A stretch of 64,000 nucleotides of DNA from Pseudomonadota bacterium (GCA_023389105.1 JAEWEY010000004.1:62001-126000); one strand, 5' to 3'; shown: positions 51,208 to 60,450, counted from the first letter of the stretch. The notes: generated by a model from the sequence alone, not told the origin. Program-made: numbers and translations.

Positions 51208-52565
51208 TGCGTTATTTGCCGCTGAGCGACGCCGACCGCAGCGAGATGCTGCAAGTCATCGGTGCCCGCTCGATCGATGAACTGTTCAAGGACGTGCCGG
51301 AAGAGGCGCGGCTGACCGGCCCGATCCACGGACTGCCGATGCATGCCTCGGAACTGGCGGTCGAGCGGCACATGAGTGCTTTGTCGCGCAAGAACATGGT
51401 CGCGGGGGACGTGCCGTTCTTTCTCGGCTGCGGGGCCTATCGCCATCACGTGCCTGCGAGCGTGGACCATATCATCCAGCGCGGCGAATTCCTGACCAGC
51501 TACACACCGTACCAGCCGGAAATCGCGCAGGGCACGCTGCAGATGATGTTCGAGTTCCAGACGCAGGTCGCCCGCCTGCTCGGCTGCGAAGTTGCCAACG
51601 CATCGATGTACGACGGCTCGACGGCGATGTGGGAAGCGATCGTCATGGCGCACCGCATCACGCGCCGCCGCAAAACGATCGTCAGCTCGGGCGTTCACCC
51701 GCATTACGTCAGCGTCGCCAGTACGATGGCCAAATTTACCGAGGACGATTTGCGGACGACGGTGCCGGAACTCACGGCCGAGCCGGACACCGACCGGTTG
51801 CTGGGTGCGATCGATGGCGAGACCAGCGCAGTCGTCGTGCAATATCCCGATATCCTCGGGCGGATCACCGACCTCACGTCGCTTGCCGAGGCGGCGCACG
51901 CAGCTGGTGCGTTGCTGATCGCGGTGGTGACGGAGCCGGTGGCGCTGGGTTCGATCCGCTCGCCCGGTGAGATGGGCGCGGACATCGTCGTTGGTGAAGG
52001 GCAATCGATCGGCGTCGGCCTGCAGTTCGGCGGTCCCTATGTCGGCTTGTTCGCCTGCCGCGAGAAGCATGTCCGCCAGATGCCGGGCCGCCTGGCAGGC
52101 GAGACGGTCGACGCGGAAGGCAAGCGCGGCTTCGTCCTGACGCTTTCGACCCGCGAGCAGCATATTCGCCGCGAGAAGGCGACGTCGAACATCTGCACCA
52201 GCTCGGTTCTCTGCGCGCTCGCCTGGACAGCGCACATGACGCTGCTGGGTGAAAAGGGCCTCCGCCAGCTCGCGGCCTTGAATCACGCGCGCGCGTGCGA
52301 GGCTGCCGATCGGCTGGCCGCGATTCCGGGCGTTCGGCTGGTCAACGACAGCTTTTTCAACGAATTCACGCTGGAGCTGCCGGTCGAGGCGCGGCCTGCG
52401 GTCCATGCGATGGTGGAGAAGGGCGTGCTCGGCGGCGTATCGCTTGGACGGCTTTATCCCGGTGAGGACAGTCTGAAGAACGGCCTGGTCGTGGCAGTCA
52501 CCGAGACGGTGACCGACGAGGATATTACCGCACTGGAAGCCGCGCTGAAGGAGGTCGTCCGATGA
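51207..52565 (+). CDS. gcvPA: Glycine dehydrogenase (decarboxylating) subunit 1
   Basis: Alpha half of the split P protein, 452 residues. It begins MRYLPLSDADRSEMLQVIG, the standard start, and has FLGCGAYRHHVPASVDHI, YTPYQPEIAQGTLQMMFEFQ and GEGQSIGVGLQFGGPYVG. It lacks the PLP-Lys, which is in gcvPB. Together the two subunits decarboxylate glycine and load the amino-methyl group on GcvH. ATG overlaps the methyltransferase stop; stop overlaps the gcvPB ATG. Confidence 0.96.
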   Translation: MRYLPLSDADRSEMLQVIGARSIDELFKDVPEEARLTGPIHGLPMHASELAVERHMSALSRKNMVAGDVPFFLGCGAYRHHVPASVDHIIQRGEFLTSYTPYQPEIAQGTLQMMFEFQTQVARLLGCEVANASMYDGSTAMWEAIVMAHRITRRRKTIVSSGVHPHYVSVASTMAKFTEDDLRTTVPELTAEPDTDRLLGAIDGETSAVVVQYPDILGRITDLTSLAEAAHAAGALLIAVVTEPVALGSIRSPGEMGADIVVGEGQSIGVGLQFGGPYVGLFACREKHVRQMPGRLAGETVDAEGKRGFVLTLSTREQHIRREKATSNICTSSVLCALAWTAHMTLLGEKGLRQLAALNHARACEAADRLAAIPGVRLVNDSFFNEFTLELPVEARPAVHAMVEKGVLGGVSLGRLYPGEDSLKNGLVVAVTETVTDEDITALEAALKEVVR

Positions 52566-54157
52566 CCGTCAATCCGTCGGGATGGCGTCCGTCGACGCCC
52601 GCCAACGAGCAGGGCGAGCAGCAGACCGTCACCGGCCATCGCGCGCTGATGCTCGAAGAGCCGCTGATCTTCGAAATGGACGGTGACGATGCGACGGGTG
52701 TCGACTTCGCGCCGCTGCCCAAGACGGCCTCGCGGCTTGGTGGGCTCGAGCGATCGCAGGCGATGGGGCTGCCCGGCCTCAGCGAGCCGGAGACCGTCCG
52801 TCATTACACGCGCCTGTCGCGGCAGAATTACGCCATCGATCTGGGACTGTTCCCGCTCGGATCGTGCACCATGAAGCACAATCCGCGTCTGAACGAGAAA
52901 GTCGCGCGGATGCCCGGGTTCGCCGACGTGCACCCGCTGCAGCCGCAGGAAACGGTGCAGGGCGCGCTGGAGGTCATCAATCAGCTGGCATTCTGGCTGA
53001 TCGACCTGACCGGCATGCACGGTGTGGCGATGAGCCCCAAGGCCGGCGCGCACGGGGAGCTGTGCGGTCTTCTCTGCATCCGAGCTGCGCTCGAAGCGCG
53101 CGGCGACAAGCGCGAGGTCGTGCTGGTGCCGGAGAGTGCACACGGCACCAATCCGGCCACCGCCGCCTTTGCCGGCTATCGCGTCGAGAACATCCCGGCC
53201 AACTCGGCCGGCCGCGTCGATCTCAAGGCGCTGAAGGCGCGCCTTGGACCGGACGTAGCGGCGGTGATGATCACCAATCCGAACACCTGCGGGCTGTTCG
53301 AGCCGGACATGAAGGCGATCAGCGACGCGGTCCACGCCGCGGGCGGCTTCGTTTATTGCGACGGCGCCAACTTCAACGCGATCGTCGGGAAGGTGCGCCC
53401 AGGCGACCTCGGCATCGACGCGATGCACATCAACTTGCACAAGACCTTCTCGACCCCGCACGGTGGAGGTGGCCCGGGTTCAGGCCCGGTTGTTCTCTCC
53501 GAAGCGCTTTCGCCCTACGGTCCGCTGCCCTTCGCGGCGAAATATCCGGACGGCAGCTTCCGCATCGTCGAGGAAGAAACCGCGGGCGAGGAGCATCCCG
53601 GCGCGTTCGGTCGGATGGTCGCCTTTCACGGGCAGATGGGCATGTTCACCCGCGCGCTGACCTACATTCTCAGCCACGGCGCAGACGGCTTAAAGCAGGT
53701 GGCCGAGGATGCCGTGCTGAACGCCAATTACGTGCTGCGCAGCCTGAGCGATGTCCTCGACGCGCCGTTCGCCGGGAGCGGTCCGTGCATGCACGAGGCG
53801 ATCTTTTCCGACAAAGGCTTCGCCGACGGTGTTAGCACCATCGATCTCGCCAAGGCGCTGATCGACGAGGGCTTCCACCCAATGACCATGTATTTCCCGC
53901 TGGTCGTCCACGGCGCGATGTTGATCGAGCCGACCGAGACGGAGTCCAAGGCGAGCCTCGATCAGTTTATCCTTGCGATCCGGTCGATCGCCGAACGCGC
54001 GAAGGCCGGGGACCAGAGCCTCAAGTCGGCACCGGTGCATGCGCCACGCCGTCGACTCGACGAGACGCTGGCCGCCCGCAAGCCGGTGCTGGCGTACAAA
54101 ACGCCTGCCCCTGATGGCGCCGAGAACGGCGCGATGGCAGAGGTCGGGGGCCGTTGA
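52562..54157 (+). CDS. gcvPB: Glycine dehydrogenase (decarboxylating) subunit 2
   Basis: Beta half of the split P protein, 531 residues. The PLP Lys is about residue 294 in INLHKTFSTPHGGGG. Other conserved parts are YPLGSCTMKHNPRLNE-like FPLGSCTMKHNPRLNEK, GMHGVAMSPKAGAHGE and PESAHGTNPATAAFAGY. Coupled by an ATGA overlap to gcvPA and by one base to the next gene. Glycine cleavage thus has T, H, PA and PB here; the L protein (lipoamide dehydrogenase) is elsewhere. Confidence 0.97.
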   Translation: MTVNPSGWRPSTPANEQGEQQTVTGHRALMLEEPLIFEMDGDDATGVDFAPLPKTASRLGGLERSQAMGLPGLSEPETVRHYTRLSRQNYAIDLGLFPLGSCTMKHNPRLNEKVARMPGFADVHPLQPQETVQGALEVINQLAFWLIDLTGMHGVAMSPKAGAHGELCGLLCIRAALEARGDKREVVLVPESAHGTNPATAAFAGYRVENIPANSAGRVDLKALKARLGPDVAAVMITNPNTCGLFEPDMKAISDAVHAAGGFVYCDGANFNAIVGKVRPGDLGIDAMHINLHKTFSTPHGGGGPGSGPVVLSEALSPYGPLPFAAKYPDGSFRIVEEETAGEEHPGAFGRMVAFHGQMGMFTRALTYILSHGADGLKQVAEDAVLNANYVLRSLSDVLDAPFAGSGPCMHEAIFSDKGFADGVSTIDLAKALIDEGFHPMTMYFPLVVHGAMLIEPTETESKASLDQFILAIRSIAERAKAGDQSLKSAPVHAPRRRLDETLAARKPVLAYKTPAPDGAENGAMAEVGGR

Positions 54158-54666
54158 TGGAGCCGAAGCTGCTGCAGGCCCTGATACCGATCCTGATCAT
54201 CGGGGTCGTGCTCGCCTTCCGGCTTCGGTCGATGAGCAAGCGGCAGCCGCTGAATGTCGCGCGTTTGTGGTTGGCGCCGCTGATCCTGGTTGTGATCGCA
54301 ATTTCGACCATTGCCGCTCATCCACCGGGGACTCTCGGCCTTGCAGCCTGCGCCGCCGCACTGGCGGTCGGTGGGCTGCTAGGCTGGCATCGCGGCAAGC
54401 TGACCCAGATCGAACGCGACCCCGCGACGGGTGAGCTGTTCCAGCAGGCCTCGCCGGGCGCGATGATCCTGCTGATTGCCATCATCGCGATCCGCTTTGC
54501 CGCGCGCTATTACCTTCAAGGGCAGGCAGCGCCCGGCAAATTCGACCAGCATACGTTGATCGTGACCGATGCCTTGCTCTGCTTCGCCGTCGGCTTGATC
54601 GCCATGACCCGGATCGAGATGGGCCTGCGTGCGCGCGCCCTGCTTGCCGAGCGTCCGGCGGCGTGA
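54157..54666 (+). CDS. CcdC/DUF1453-like membrane protein
   Basis: A 169-residue integral membrane protein with five hydrophobic segments. The loop GWHRGKLTQIERDPATGELFQQ resembles the conserved loop of the CcdC (DUF1453) group. Function in this group is not established; in Bacillus ccdC lies in a cytochrome c maturation locus, but the protein is not needed there. ATG 54157 overlaps the gcvPB stop; a TTG one codon earlier also fits. Probably the last-but-one gene of the glycine operon by overlap alone. Confidence 0.72.
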   Translation: MEPKLLQALIPILIIGVVLAFRLRSMSKRQPLNVARLWLAPLILVVIAISTIAAHPPGTLGLAACAAALAVGGLLGWHRGKLTQIERDPATGELFQQASPGAMILLIAIIAIRFAARYYLQGQAAPGKFDQHTLIVTDALLCFAVGLIAMTRIEMGLRARALLAERPAA

Positions 54667-55298
54667 CCGACGAGCGGCGCTTTTACGAGGCGCCGGTCGA
54701 TGGAGGTTTTCGCTCGGCGCCAGCCGCGCTCCGCAACCGAGCGGTCATCGCCGACGTGCTTGCCGAGTGGCTGCCCCAGACCGGCGTTGTCCTGGAGCTT
54801 GCCAGCGGCACTGGTGAGCACGTCGTCCACTTCGCCGAGCGCTTTCCTCAGCTGGGCTGGCAACCCAGCGACATTCATCCCGAAGCCCTCGCGTCGATCT
54901 CCGCGCGTCGGGCAGCCGCCGGATTGCCAAATATTCGGGAGCCAATCGCGCTCGACGCTTCGTCGCCGAAGTGGCCGATCGATCATGCCGATGCAGTCTT
55001 GAGCATCAACATGGTTCATATCAGCCCGTGGGCAGCCGCATTGGGCTTGCTGCAAGGAGCGCAACGGGTATTGGCGCCGGGCGCGCCGCTTGTCCTTTAC
55101 GGTCCGTGGTTGCAGCGGGACATCGAGCCGGCCCCGAGCAACGTGGCGTTCGATACCGATCTCAAACGGCGAGATCCGGCCTGGGGATTGCGGGCGGTGG
55201 AGGATTTTGCGGCGGCAGCGACGGCGCGCGAATTGCAACTGGCCGAAACGCGTGAAATGCCCGCGAACAACCTGATGCTGCTCTTTCGCCGCGGCTAG
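54663..55298 (+). CDS. DUF938-family SAM-dependent methyltransferase
   Basis: A 211-residue protein of the DUF938 group, a class I methyltransferase-like fold. Motif I is VVLELASGTGEHVVHFAERFP, followed by WQPSDIHPEALASI and VLSINMVHISPWAA, then GAPLVLYGPWLQ. The start is GTG 54663, which overlaps the stop of the CcdC-like gene. Substrate unknown. Its stop shares CTAG with the convergent PilZ gene. Confidence 0.87.
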   Translation: MTDERRFYEAPVDGGFRSAPAALRNRAVIADVLAEWLPQTGVVLELASGTGEHVVHFAERFPQLGWQPSDIHPEALASISARRAAAGLPNIREPIALDASSPKWPIDHADAVLSINMVHISPWAAALGLLQGAQRVLAPGAPLVLYGPWLQRDIEPAPSNVAFDTDLKRRDPAWGLRAVEDFAAAATARELQLAETREMPANNLMLLFRRG

Positions 55299-55978
55299 GC
55301 GACGTTGCGGCGTTCCGCGGCTTCACGCTGCTGCATTTGCAGGAACTGCATCAATTCGGAGACAGGGTAGACCCGATTGAAGCCGATCCCGTAATAATCG
55401 CCGTCGCGCCACTTCACGACGCCGGCCGCCGCATGAAGTCCCGAAAGCGTGACCACAATGTCGCTGCCAACGGTCAGGTCGACGGGAGAATTCACGCAAA
55501 TGCCGCCCTGGGAGATGTTCGCAACAGGCGCGCGGAATACCGTCTTCTCGTGCCGTAGGGTCGCGGTGCAGTTCAACTCTATCCGCGGCATCCGCGGCCG
55601 CGGCTGGCCTCCAGGCGCATTGAGCAGTGCCAGCACATCGATTTGCTCATCGAACACGACGCCGACCAGCCCGTTGTCCGACCATTGGGCCTGACCGCTG
55701 ACGGACTCGCCGTGCTTCAGTTCGATCGTGATCCGCGCACCGACCGGGATTGGCGAATAGGGACGGATCATCATGCCACCGGCGGAGACGTTGCGAATGA
55801 GGCATAATTCGCGTCGGCCATCGACCGTCATCGCGCCCACCCGCAGCAGGCTGACGTATCGTTCGCCGCTCCGACGGTCCGGACAGGACGGCGCATCGGT
55901 GGACAATGAATAGAGGGTCGTTTCGACAAGCTTTTTCTTGGGCAAATCCTGGGCTCCGGTCTCTCGATCGTTCCTCAC
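55295..55978 (-). CDS. Protein with two PilZ domains
   Basis: A 227-residue soluble protein with two PilZ-like domains. Domain one (residues ~30-115) has the NVSAGG turn with RRSGERYVSLLRVG before it. Domain two (residues ~125-215) has RPRMPRIELNCTATLRHEKTV... then NISQGG. The D/NxSxxG part is good in both; the RxxxR part is RSGER in the first and weak in the second, so only one may bind cyclic di-GMP. It ends in a Gln/Arg-rich helix (MQFLQMQQREAAERR). A second double-PilZ protein is at 15127-16026. Confidence 0.85.
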   Translation of the reverse strand: MRNDRETGAQDLPKKKLVETTLYSLSTDAPSCPDRRSGERYVSLLRVGAMTVDGRRELCLIRNVSAGGMMIRPYSPIPVGARITIELKHGESVSGQAQWSDNGLVGVVFDEQIDVLALLNAPGGQPRPRMPRIELNCTATLRHEKTVFRAPVANISQGGICVNSPVDLTVGSDIVVTLSGLHAAAGVVKWRDGDYYGIGFNRVYPVSELMQFLQMQQREAAERRNVA

Positions 55979-56142
55979 TTGCTTTTACCGCCACGGCTTT
56001 CGTCGAAGCGGTCCCACTTGCTGCAGATTTTTAGCAGCCAAGGCTTACCCAACTCTTTCATTCGGGCCGTTCAACTTAGTCCGTTCTGGCGGTTTGCCGA
56101 TCGACGTCGCCAGGCGTAGACTGATGGTGACGGAGAAGGGGC

Positions 56143-57120
56143 ATGCAGAACCGGCGATGGGTCTTGGCGATGGCGGCAGGAATGTCCGCCCCGCTGTCGG
56201 CGCAAACCACAACGACGACACTCGATTCCGTGGCAGGCGTGCCGGTCATCGACAAAACGACCCAGACCGAGGACATCAGGTTCAAGTCCCGCGACAGCCG
56301 GATGACGGTTCCGGTCCGTCTATCGGGGGCGGGACCCTATCAGTTCCTGGTGGATACGGGTGCGGACCGTTCGGCCGTATCAACCGATCTCGTCAGCAAG
56401 CTCAACCTGCGAACAGAAGGCGGAACGCAACTCCATAGTCTTTCCGGGATCAGCGAAGTGAAGACGGCGCGGATCAACGATGTTCATCTGACGCGCCGTC
56501 CGGAGCGGTCGGTCGATGCCGCGGTGCTGAGCGGTGCCAATATGGGTGCCGACGGCATTGTCGGCGTGGACTTGCTTCGATCGCAGCGCGTGCAGTTCGA
56601 TTTCGAAAAGCAGACCATGTCGATTGTCCCTTCGACAACGCCCGAGTTCGTTCGGGGGCCCGACACCATCGTCATCGAGGCCCGAAGGAAGAACGGCCGC
56701 CTAATCGTCACCGACGCCTATGCCAATTCGCAGCCGCTGACGGTGGTGGTCGATACCGGGTCGCAGGTCAGCATCGGCAACCAAGCCCTGCGCGCGAAGC
56801 TGCTGCGGAACAACCTGGTCGACGTTGCGCACGAGGTTGAGCTGGAATCGGTGACCGGGCAGAAGATTATCGGTGAATATATGATCGTCCGGAAGCTGGA
56901 GATCGGGGGACTGAACCTGACCAACCTCGCCATCGTCTTCGCCGATGCGCATACCTTCAAGCAGTTGAAGCTGAATGATCGGCCCGCGTTGCTTCTGGGC
57001 ATGAACGCGATCCGCGCGTTCAAGCGCGTGTCGATCGACTTCGCGAACAAGAAGTTCCGCGTCATGTTGCCTGAGGAAAGCGCGCTGGAGGTGCGTTTCG
57101 CAGCGGCCGGCCAGCCCTGA
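56143..57120 (+). CDS. Exported protein with two retropepsin-like aspartic protease domains
   Basis: A 325-residue exported protein with two copies of a retropepsin-like fold. Residues 1-20 look like a signal (WVLAMAAGMSAPLSAQ). Domain one has the active Asp in FLVDTGADRSAVS and the later GIVGVDLLRS. Domain two has VVVDTGSQVSIGN and LLLGMNAIRAFK. With two DTG triads in one chain it could form a complete two-lobed protease by itself. GGAGAAGGGG lies just before the ATG. Target unknown; periplasmic processing is the likely setting. Confidence 0.85.
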   Translation: MQNRRWVLAMAAGMSAPLSAQTTTTTLDSVAGVPVIDKTTQTEDIRFKSRDSRMTVPVRLSGAGPYQFLVDTGADRSAVSTDLVSKLNLRTEGGTQLHSLSGISEVKTARINDVHLTRRPERSVDAAVLSGANMGADGIVGVDLLRSQRVQFDFEKQTMSIVPSTTPEFVRGPDTIVIEARRKNGRLIVTDAYANSQPLTVVVDTGSQVSIGNQALRAKLLRNNLVDVAHEVELESVTGQKIIGEYMIVRKLEIGGLNLTNLAIVFADAHTFKQLKLNDRPALLLGMNAIRAFKRVSIDFANKKFRVMLPEESALEVRFAAAGQP

Positions 57121-57147
57121 CCGGGAAATCATCTGCCAAAGTGAGCG

Positions 57148-58173
57148 GTGTTGAGTTCCTCGGTTAAGCTGTCGCTTGTCAGCTTCGGTGACGACGTGCG
57201 GCGGGCTTACGCGCGTCTTTTCGCCGGCGATCCCGACAAGGCGCCCGAGATGCTCGACTGGCGTTTCAGCCAGAACCCGCATGGTCCGGCGAAGTTTGCC
57301 GTAGCCAAGGTCGGTGGTGAAGTAGCCGGGATGATTGCGCTCGTTCCTACCAAGTTGCGCGCTGGGCGAGGCGAAGTGTTCGGCTACCAAGCGATCGATA
57401 CGATGGTCGATCCGGCGTACCGCGGGCAGGGGCTGTTTGTGAAGCTCGGCGAACTGGCGCAGGATGCCCGCCAGCTTGGGGGCGACGTACTGTGGGGGCT
57501 GCCCAACGCCAGCGCGGCGCCGGGCTGGTATGGCCGGCTCGGCTGGCGGAATCTTGGGCAGGTTCCGTTGCTGATCCGGCCGTTGCGCACCGGCTTCGTT
57601 CTTGGGCGCTTGCATCGCTCGCTACGCGCATTCGACCTGCCGCTCTTCGGGACAACGCACGACCAATTCGAGCTGATCGGCGAAGCAGGTCTGACTGCCG
57701 TCGATGCGTTATGGAGCAGTGTGACGCCAGGCTTGGGTACTTCGGTCGATCGTTCAGGGGGATGGCTGCAGTGGCGGCTATTCGACAAGCCGGGGGCGGA
57801 CTATCGCGTTGCTGCTGCTCGCGGAAGCTCCCGGCTCGAAGCCGTTGTCGTGACCAGGGTTGCCGATAAGCACGGCGCCAGGCTTTGCTATGTCATGGAC
57901 GCGGTTGCAGAGGCTGGCCGCGCGGGGGTGTTGTCGACGGTGCTGCGGAGCGAGCTGGCGGATGCGGCAACGAGAGGCGCGGAAGCGGCGCTGGCCTGGT
58001 GCGCGCCACATGCGCCGAGCTATCCAGCCTACCGCAAGGCCGGTTTCCTGCCGTTTCCGCCACGACTGCGGCCCGTCGAAATCAATTTGGGAGCTCGCGC
58101 GCTTGACGCCGAGGGTGCGACCGCTTTTGCCAGTCCGTGGACGATCAGCCTACTGGACTCTGACACCAATTAA
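57148..58173 (+). CDS. GNAT-family N-acetyltransferase
   Basis: A 341-residue protein with an N-terminal GNAT domain. The acetyl-CoA loop region is DTMVDPAYRGQGLFVKLGELAQ. The C-terminal half resembles long GNAT proteins found with polysaccharide genes. GTG 57148 is the likely start (GTG TTG AGT). The stop overlaps the ATG of the polysaccharide deacetylase gene, so the two likely act on the same sugar product. Acceptor unknown. Confidence 0.82.
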   Translation: MLSSSVKLSLVSFGDDVRRAYARLFAGDPDKAPEMLDWRFSQNPHGPAKFAVAKVGGEVAGMIALVPTKLRAGRGEVFGYQAIDTMVDPAYRGQGLFVKLGELAQDARQLGGDVLWGLPNASAAPGWYGRLGWRNLGQVPLLIRPLRTGFVLGRLHRSLRAFDLPLFGTTHDQFELIGEAGLTAVDALWSSVTPGLGTSVDRSGGWLQWRLFDKPGADYRVAAARGSSRLEAVVVTRVADKHGARLCYVMDAVAEAGRAGVLSTVLRSELADAATRGAEAALAWCAPHAPSYPAYRKAGFLPFPPRLRPVEINLGARALDAEGATAFASPWTISLLDSDTN

Positions 58174-59077
58174 TGGCTGCGAAATTCATCCTGAGCCTTG
58201 ATTGCGAGGGGAAGTGGGGCGTCGCTGACGGCCTCACGGCCAAGTCTCGCGAAATGCTCGCGGACGATCGGCTGGAAGCAGCCTATAACCAGATCGTTCG
58301 CTTGCTCGACGAGCATGGAATTGCGGCGACGTTCGCCTTTGCCGGCCTGTTCTCGCAAAGCGCTGAGCAATTCGCGGCAGTTCGCCCCCAAGTGGAAGCA
58401 ATGGCCCTTCGCGCTCCGGCTATTTGCAGCCTGCGATCGACGATATCGACGCTGACGGGTCGGGATGGCACGGATCGCACCTCGTGGAGGTCGTGACCAA
58501 GGCACAAACGCAACACGAGGTGGCGCTGCACGGCGTTACCCATGTGCCCTGGAGCAGCATGGACGAGGAATTCGTTCAGTCCGAACTGGCGTTATTTTCA
58601 GCGCTCAAGGGCCCCATTCGGGAAAGTCGGACCTTCGTTTTCCCGCGCAATCTGGTGGCGCACGAGCAAATGCTCCGAACATTCGGCTTCCTTGGATATC
58701 GGGCCTCGCTAGCGAAGCGTTCGCGCGCCGCATCGCTTGCTGCCGAGTTCGATCTATCGGTCCAGCCTGACGATGTGAGGCGCGGCGACGGCCTGATCGT
58801 CATTCCTGCGGGTTTTTTCCTCAATTGGCGCAGTGGTCTCCGCCGTTTGGTCCCGCCCGCGATCACGCTCCAGCGGGCGAGGGTGTTGCTTGACCGCGCA
58901 GAGCGGTCGGCGCGCGTGGTTCACCTTTGGCTCCATCCTGAGAACGTCGCCACCGCCCCGGACACGTTTCACCTGCTCCGCCGATTGATCGATGAGGTCG
59001 CCCGTCGGCGAGACGCTGGCCGTTGCGCGGTCCTGACCCAAGTCGACTATTGCCAGTGGGTTCGATCCTTGGCCTAA
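58173..59077 (+). pseudogene. Polysaccharide deacetylase with a one-base frameshift
   Basis: Two frames together give one NodB-like deacetylase of about 300 residues. The first frame (58173 to the break) holds motif 1, FILSLDCEGKWG; the second (from about 58421 to 59077) holds motif 2, VALHGVTHVPW. The frames join near 58415-58421: CCGGC there breaks the run, while CCGGGC would read APGYLQPAIDD and keep one protein. The first frame alone stops at 58496. Either a real frameshift mutation or a one-base sequencing error in a G-run. It starts on the stop of the GNAT gene, so an acetyl/deacetyl pair acting on an exopolysaccharide is likely. Confidence 0.8.
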
Positions 59078-59104
59078 GCCAGGGTCAGGGGAGGACGGGT
59101 TCTC

Positions 59105-59539
59105 ATGCGCGAGGGCGAAGGGAACGCGGCTCAATATCACGAACTGGAGCTCGCCGCACAACTGGTTGTCTTGGTGGCTGGCGTATTCCCCAGCGCCGCC
59201 CTCGCTCAATCCGCCTGGACACTCGGCGCTGAGATCTTGGGCCAGCCGATCCAGGTTACCACGAACGGCGTGACGAACACGGTGACTTTGAACGCGGGCG
59301 GCCAAGCGCAGATCTTAACGCCTGGCGGGAGGCGCGTGCCCGCGAGTTGGACGACCTCGCCAGGGCAGCTTTGCCTCAACAATGGCGCGGCACAAGAATG
59401 CTTTGCATATAGCGCGCCGTTCCAGGCGGGTCAGCCGGTCACCGTGACCAGTTCCTGCAACGCGACATCGACCTGGCTGGCGCAGTCGACCAACACCCCG
59501 GCAAACCCGCCATCGCAGCGCGGCGAGCGCGGCCGGTAA
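59105..59539 (+). CDS. Small secreted hypothetical protein
   Basis: A 144-residue protein. After a charged start comes a hydrophobic segment LAAQLVVLVAGVFPSAALAQ, which looks like a signal with a cleavage site after ALA. The mature part is Thr/Gln/Asn-rich (TTNGVTNTVTLNAGGQAQI) with two Cys-containing segments (GQLCLNNGAAQECF and TSSCNATS). It is probably a beta-type envelope protein. AGGGGAGG lies 10-11 bases before ATG 59105 and supports this start, even though the signal is unusually far in. Function unknown. Confidence 0.65.
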   Translation: MREGEGNAAQYHELELAAQLVVLVAGVFPSAALAQSAWTLGAEILGQPIQVTTNGVTNTVTLNAGGQAQILTPGGRRVPASWTTSPGQLCLNNGAAQECFAYSAPFQAGQPVTVTSSCNATSTWLAQSTNTPANPPSQRGERGR

Positions 59540-59545
59540 AGCCGT

Positions 59546-60310
59546 CTAATCGAACTTTTGACCCAGTGCCGACAGCGACGGGTCATGCGTAAGATCGAGG
59601 TGTAGCGGGCTAACCGCGACATAGCCGTCTGCAACTGCCTCGAGATCGGTCGAATGGCCCGGGGTCTCGATCATCGGTCCCAGTCCGAACCAGAAATAAT
59701 CGTAGCCGCGCGGGTCGGTTCTCTCGACAATCCGCAGCCGTCCGTAATCGCGGATGCCCTGCCGGCAGACCCGGATGCCGCGCACCTGCTCAGGCGGAAG
59801 GGCGGGGAAATTGACGTTGATCAACGTCCTTGGCTCGGTATCGAATTCCAGCAGCGGCGCCAGCACGCGCTCGGCCCAGGCCTCCGCCGCTGCGAAGGGT
59901 ACTGTGTCGCCCATCCCCTCGCGTGAATAGGCTTGGCTGAGCGCGATCGAGCGAACGCCGGCGAGGGCTCCTTCCATCGCGGCCGAGACCGTCCCCGAAT
60001 AGGTTACGTCCTCGGCCAGGTTGGCGCCTCGATTGATGCCGGAAAGGATTACGTCCGGCGGCGAATCCTTCATGACGTGGGCAAGCGCCATCATGACGGC
60101 GTCGGTCGGCGTGCCGGTCACGGCGAAGCGCCGCTCGTCGAACCGGCGCAATCGCACCGGGGTCGTCAAGGTCAGCGAATGACCCGCGCCCGATTGTTCT
60201 TCGGTCGGCGCCACAATCCATACATCGTCGCTGAATTTGCGAGCGATGGCTTCCAGCATCTTGATGCCGCGCGCGTTCACGCCGTCGTCGTTAGTGATCA
60301 GGATACGCAT
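59546..60310 (-). CDS. surE: 5'/3'-nucleotidase SurE
   Basis: Metal-dependent nucleotidase that removes phosphate from nucleoside monophosphates, important in stationary phase; 254 residues. Active-site residues are in the N-terminal MRILITNDDGVNARG (two Asp for metal), APTEEQSGAGHSLT, and SGINRGANLAEDVTYSGTVSAA. ATG 60310 gives the usual start. It is divergent from dksA. The 294 bases between them (60311-60604) hold the dksA promoter and leader and no gene I could support. Confidence 0.96.
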   Translation of the reverse strand: MRILITNDDGVNARGIKMLEAIARKFSDDVWIVAPTEEQSGAGHSLTLTTPVRLRRFDERRFAVTGTPTDAVMMALAHVMKDSPPDVILSGINRGANLAEDVTYSGTVSAAMEGALAGVRSIALSQAYSREGMGDTVPFAAAEAWAERVLAPLLEFDTEPRTLINVNFPALPPEQVRGIRVCRQGIRDYGRLRIVERTDPRGYDYFWFGLGPMIETPGHSTDLEAVADGYVAVSPLHLDLTHDPSLSALGQKFD

Positions 60311-60421
60311 GGCACCGCTATGCGGAAGCGGCCGCAATGCTGCAACTGCGAACGGCCAAATCGAAAAATGCGCCATATTCGCAACAGCTTGGCGATTTGT
60401 TCACTTGTCCTTCGTCAGTTC

Positions 60422-60450
60422 TTGTTAACGGTCCCGCGCGTAAGTATAGG
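60422..60450 (+). promoter_or_regulatory. Candidate sigma-70 promoter of dksA
   Basis: TTGTTA at 60422-60427 and TATAGG at 60445-60450 are separated by exactly 17 bases; each matches its consensus at four of six positions. The predicted start leaves a ~150-base leader before dksA. An inverted repeat (GCTGCA ... TGCAGC, within the leader near 60520-60543) could fold there. Confidence 0.5.

Noticed and set aside
59105..59200. Alternative later start (TTG or GTG near the signal core) for the small secreted protein
   Set aside because: A later start would give a neater signal peptide, but only ATG 59105 has a ribosome site (AGGGGAGG). Kept at 59105 with lowered confidence.
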